A stretch of 64,000 bases of DNA, taken from NCBI RefSeq assembly GCF_022836875.1, contig NZ_CP090376.1, forward strand, positions 1,426,001 to 1,490,000, read 5' to 3'. Source of the stretch: Flavobacterium enshiense. Its GTDB lineage: Bacteria; Bacteroidota; Bacteroidia; Flavobacteriales; Flavobacteriaceae. Positions 61,097 to 64,000 of this stretch are shown in pieces (positions within the stretch are counted from its first letter, which is position 1; each line of letters opens with the position of its first letter). The translations under genes were made by a program, and so were the position numbers. The notes beneath the pieces are model-generated. The model searched no databases. It was not told the origin of the DNA and saw nothing but the letters and a program-made list of their open reading frames with translations.

Positions 61097-61430
61097 TGGC
61101 TGTTGGTTGTCTGAAATAAATTAAAACATTTCTTTAAGAGACAATGACCTATTTGCTATCTTCCATTATCCGAGTCTATATATCATTTCGTATTATTTTA
61201 GTGGAGGTGATGGAAATGTGTTTCCTAACAGCGACAGTTATACCGAAAAATTAGCGAGATTACAGATGTGCAATAAATTGGATATGTAAAATGTGATTTT
61301 TAACATTAATCTGTTTCAAAATAAAGTCTTAAATTGAATTTTCAAGTCAAAATTTGATTTTGAAATTATACTGTGTTGCTGAAAAAAAAACGATATTTGG
61401 CAATTGAATCACCAAAAAGTTAGAGATATA
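61097..61430 (+). other. 334-base gap, possible decayed coding remnant
   Basis: An uninterrupted 54-codon frame at 61125-61289, without a good start, reads like real protein (YFSGGDGNVFPNSDSY, then EKLARLQMCNKLDM before a TAA). I cannot identify its family. A near-match to a -7 element (GATATTTG at 61392-61399) is about 30 bases before the next start. Nothing else is seen. Confidence 0.3.
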
Positions 61431-62807
61431 ATGTCAAAAAATAAATTAATGTTGTTATTCCCTGATGGTGTCGGAATCCGAAACTATCTGTATTCTGATA
61501 TTTTCAGAGCTTCGGAAGATGAACTCATATTATTCCATAATTTTGATGATGAAACGGAAGCAGAAATAAAGAAAATTACTAATGTTTCGACGGCGCTTAA
61601 AATTCCAAAATATTTTGAAAGTGCAAAGGAAAAATTCATCAGAGAATTGATTTGTATTTCCCGTTTGCATTACAATACCACTTTAACCGGGAATAGAACA
61701 ATTCTCACTAACTGGAAAACATCCCATAAAGGTTACTTTAAGAAAATTTTTTATAAAGTAATAGCATTTTCTGCTCCTATGTTTAAAAAATACGAAAGTA
61801 TTGCGAAATTGGAAATTGCCTATCAGAAAGAAATTCGGAAAAACCCGTTTTATTTTGAAGTAAAAAAAATACTTGAAGAAGTTAAGCCGGATAAATTGTT
61901 TTGTTCCCATCAAAGAGGTTTACAATGTGCAACAGTTTTCGCTGCCGCAAAAGATTTGGGTATCGAGACGACAACTGTAATATACTCTTGGGATAATTTA
62001 CCTAAGGCGAGAATGGCGCTTCGGGCCGATAAATACTTGGTGTGGTCTGAATACATGAAAGCAGAAATGAAAATGTATTATCCGGAAATTCCGCAATCGA
62101 AGATTCATATTACCGGGACACCGCAGTTTGAATGTTATGATAATCCCGAAAATATTATTCCAAAAGAAGAATTTTACAGCAGATATAACTTGGATTTGAA
62201 TAAGAAAATTATTTGCTATTCAGGTGATGATAGTTTAACTTCTCCAGATGATCCTCAATATCTTGAAGATATTGCTAACGAAATTTTAAAGCATGGGTTG
62301 GATGCAGAATATCAGATTTTGCTGCGTCGTTGTCCTGTGGATTTGTCAGGGAGATTTGATTCGATTATTCAAAAATACAATGATCTTATTAAAGAGGCTC
62401 CACCAATCTGGTTGTTTAAGAAATCAAAAGACTGGAATATGGTCTATCCTTCAAGGGAAGATATTTCCTTGCTTGTCAGCACAGCTTATTATTCTGACAT
62501 GGTGATTAATGTCGGTTCAACTATGGCATTTGATTTTGCTATGTTTGGAAAGCCTTGCATTTTTATAAAATATGATCAAAGAAAAAAAAATGTTGAAAAT
62601 TGGTCTGTTGAAACTATCTATCAATTTCAGCATTTTAGAAGCATGCCGGCAAAGGAAGCGGTAATATGGCTGAATAATAGTAGCGAAATAACCAAAAAAA
62701 TAGTTAAAAAAAATAATGTGGTTGTCATGGCTCAATGGAAATCAGTTATTATTGCTGATTATAAAAATGCCTCATCAAATATTAGAACTATTTTAAAATT
62801 ACAGTAA
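61431..62807 (+). CDS. Hypothetical GT-B/CDP-glycerol-transferase-like protein
   Basis: The protein of about 458 residues starts MSKNKLMLLFPDGVGIRNYL. KLFCSHQRGLQCATVFAAAK near residue 165 leads into a GT-B-like two-domain pattern: TTVIYSWDNLPKARMALRAD, KIHITGTPQFECYDN and, in the C-domain, SDMVINVGSTMAFDFAMFGK, which resembles the nucleotide-binding part of CDP-glycerol glycerophosphotransferase or surface-carbohydrate transferases. Glycosyltransferase activity is likely but not certain. ATG at 61431 is preferred over 61404. It is followed by a GT4 gene after one base. Confidence 0.6.
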   Translation: MSKNKLMLLFPDGVGIRNYLYSDIFRASEDELILFHNFDDETEAEIKKITNVSTALKIPKYFESAKEKFIRELICISRLHYNTTLTGNRTILTNWKTSHKGYFKKIFYKVIAFSAPMFKKYESIAKLEIAYQKEIRKNPFYFEVKKILEEVKPDKLFCSHQRGLQCATVFAAAKDLGIETTTVIYSWDNLPKARMALRADKYLVWSEYMKAEMKMYYPEIPQSKIHITGTPQFECYDNPENIIPKEEFYSRYNLDLNKKIICYSGDDSLTSPDDPQYLEDIANEILKHGLDAEYQILLRRCPVDLSGRFDSIIQKYNDLIKEAPPIWLFKKSKDWNMVYPSREDISLLVSTAYYSDMVINVGSTMAFDFAMFGKPCIFIKYDQRKKNVENWSVETIYQFQHFRSMPAKEAVIWLNNSSEITKKIVKKNNVVVMAQWKSVIIADYKNASSNIRTILKLQ

Positions 62808-62808
62808 T

Positions 62809-63948
62809 ATGCACATCTGTTTTATTACATCTGAGTTTCCAAAATTGGGGTTTCCTCACGGTGGTGTAGGTACATTTGTGGCGACATTGGGGAAATCATT
62901 AGCAGAAAAAGGAATTAAAGTGAGTGTTATTGGTTTAAATTATACTTCAAAAGAAGAGAAAGAAACCATAAATAATATAACTGTTTATCGATTAGCTGCA
63001 AAGAAGGTAAAAGGATTGCAATGGTTAATTAATTCTAGGGAAATTGCAAGAAAAATTGAAGTCATCCACAAAGAAAACCGTATTGATTTTGTAGAAACTC
63101 CAGAATTAGGTATGGCTTTTTTACCTAAGATTAATGGAGTTAAATATGTAATCAGAATGCATGGTGGTCATCACTATTTCGCAAAAGCGGAAAACAGGCC
63201 TGTTGAATGGTGGAAAGCTTTTCAGGAAAAACGTTCTTTTAAAAAAGCGGATTATATAATCGCGGTTTCGAAATATGTAGGGGAAACTACCAGAGATTTA
63301 CTTGATTTAGGAAAAGTTCCTATTCAAGTAATTTTTAATCCCATTGATATTGATAAATTTTTTGATGCCTCGAATGAAGAAAATATCCCTCAGACAATAT
63401 TATTTGCAGGTAGTATCGTTGAAAAAAAGGGAGTTAGACAATTAGTGGAATCGTTGGAGTATTTGGTTGATCAATTTCCAAACATACGGCTGCTTATTGC
63501 GGGAAGAGGAGGGAATCTCCCAGGTACAAGAATTCCATATCTTCCGGTTTTAGAAAAATCAATTACAGATAAAACAGCTAAACATATTAAATTTCTTGGA
63601 ATAGTTCCTAATATTGAAATGCCTCAAATTATTGCGAAGGCACACATTTGCTGCTATCCAAGTCATATGGAAGCGATGCCGGTTGCTTGGTTGGAAGTGT
63701 TGGCTATGGGCAAAATATTTATTGGTAGTCTAACAGGGCCTGGACCTGAAGCAGTTAAGGATGGTGTAACAGGTATTTTGGCTAATCCTTCTTCTCCCGA
63801 AGATATTGCTGTTAAAATTAAATGGGCTTTAGAACATTCAAACGAATGTAAATTGATAGGACAAAGTGCAAGATTAGATATTGCCGAAAGATTTAGTTTG
63901 GAAACTATTGTTAATCAAAACATAGAATTTTATAAATCTATCTTGTAA
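62809..63948 (+). CDS. GT4 family glycosyltransferase
   Basis: The 379-residue GT-B enzyme has an N-terminal glycine-rich loop ICFITSEFPKLGFPHGGVGT and YVIRMHGGHHYFAKAE in the middle. The C-domain has ILFAGSIVEKKGVRQLVESL, and the donor site reads CYPSHMEAMPVAWLEVLAMG. The motif has E-x7-E spacing (Glu in HMEAMP to Glu in WLEVL). It adds a sugar to the lipid-linked glycan. It starts one base after the previous gene and precedes the partial gene at the window end by two bases. Confidence 0.85.
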   Translation: MHICFITSEFPKLGFPHGGVGTFVATLGKSLAEKGIKVSVIGLNYTSKEEKETINNITVYRLAAKKVKGLQWLINSREIARKIEVIHKENRIDFVETPELGMAFLPKINGVKYVIRMHGGHHYFAKAENRPVEWWKAFQEKRSFKKADYIIAVSKYVGETTRDLLDLGKVPIQVIFNPIDIDKFFDASNEENIPQTILFAGSIVEKKGVRQLVESLEYLVDQFPNIRLLIAGRGGNLPGTRIPYLPVLEKSITDKTAKHIKFLGIVPNIEMPQIIAKAHICCYPSHMEAMPVAWLEVLAMGKIFIGSLTGPGPEAVKDGVTGILANPSSPEDIAVKIKWALEHSNECKLIGQSARLDIAERFSLETIVNQNIEFYKSIL

Positions 63949-63950
63949 TT

Positions 63951-64000
63951 ATGCTACTTTCTGATTATAGAAAATACAAAAAATACGGTGGCCGCTTTAT
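63951..64000 (+). CDS. Partial gene at window end, serine acetyltransferase-like start
   Basis: ATG at 63951 opens a frame that runs to the window edge and encodes MLLSDYRKYKKYGGRF. The gene starts two bases after the GT4 stop and so continues the operon. The opening resembles serine-acetyltransferase-type hexapeptide proteins found in capsule loci, but 16 residues are too few for a firm call. Confidence 0.45.
   Translation, partial: MLLSDYRKYKKYGGRF

Noticed and set aside
1..64000. tRNA, rRNA, insertion sequences or phage genes
   Set aside because: None recognised by eye on either strand; no transposase, integrase or cloverleaf-like sequence was noticed.

Overview
The window looks like a chromosomal segment of an AT-rich Bacteroidota, most likely a Flavobacterium-type member of the Flavobacteriaceae. 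This rests on the repeated TAnnTTTG (-7) promoter motif of that phylum upstream of many genes, the paucity of Shine-Dalgarno sites, Wza/Wzc proteins with tyrosine-glycine tails, a CpsB-type PHP phosphatase, and the general protein character. No rRNA, tRNA, CRISPR array or insertion sequence was seen.

Region 1 (1-7.8 kb) is mostly chromosomal background. It holds a partial glycine-zipper protein, an outer-membrane barrel and a YiiX-like lipoprotein, then an amphipathic helical protein, arginase plus a CtlX-type hydrolase, a MarC-family membrane protein, a CoA-binding protein, a sodium:solute symporter and recR. Two strong hairpin terminators (1762-1789 and 4381-4442) separate units.

Region 2 (7.8-35.6 kb) is a nearly continuous + strand surface-polysaccharide locus. 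It opens with a Wza/Wzc export pair. Next come a UDP-HexNAc 4-epimerase, UDP-glucose dehydrogenase and a UDP-HexNAc dehydrogenase (uronic acid supply), a Wzx flippase, many GT4/GT2 glycosyltransferases, an acyltransferase and two tandem paralogous polymerase-like membrane proteins. A Pgl-like module follows (GT4, PglC, PglD, a second phosphoglycosyl transferase, PglE, PglF), predicted to make UDP-N,N'-diacetylbacillosamine or a relative and load it on undecaprenyl phosphate. A second Wza/Wzc pair closes the region. The opposing cpsB phosphatase (35.7-36.5 kb) probably dephosphorylates the Wzc kinases.

Region 3 (35.6-38.9 kb) is a boundary on the - strand. It has a family of composite palindromic repeats on both sides of a small GIY-YIG nuclease, a coiled-coil protein, and an HTH protein whose upstream DNA carries a 41-bp-period array of TTTTCACACA palindromes.

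Region 4 (38.9-64 kb) starts from a good Bacteroidota promoter with an ABC-type O-antigen exporter (Wzm/Wzt). It continues with variable, visibly AT-rich genes: FkbM methyltransferase, aminotransferases, WbqC, a GNAT-GT2 fusion, acyltransferases, GT2 enzymes, WbsX and WecB. It ends with a nonulosonic acid cassette (NeuB, NeuC, NeuA homologues), an asparagine-synthase-like amidotransferase and more glycosyltransferases. Several genes between 46.0 and 54.3 kb are broken by small frameshifts or truncated.

Taken together the window encodes precursor synthesis, lipid-linked initiation, assembly, flipping/polymerisation or ABC export, and outer-membrane secretion of one or more charged surface glycans. 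PglF/E/D products could feed both the initiating transferase and the nonulosonic acid branch. Functional calls come from motif recognition by eye; exact sugar specificities cannot be settled from sequence alone.
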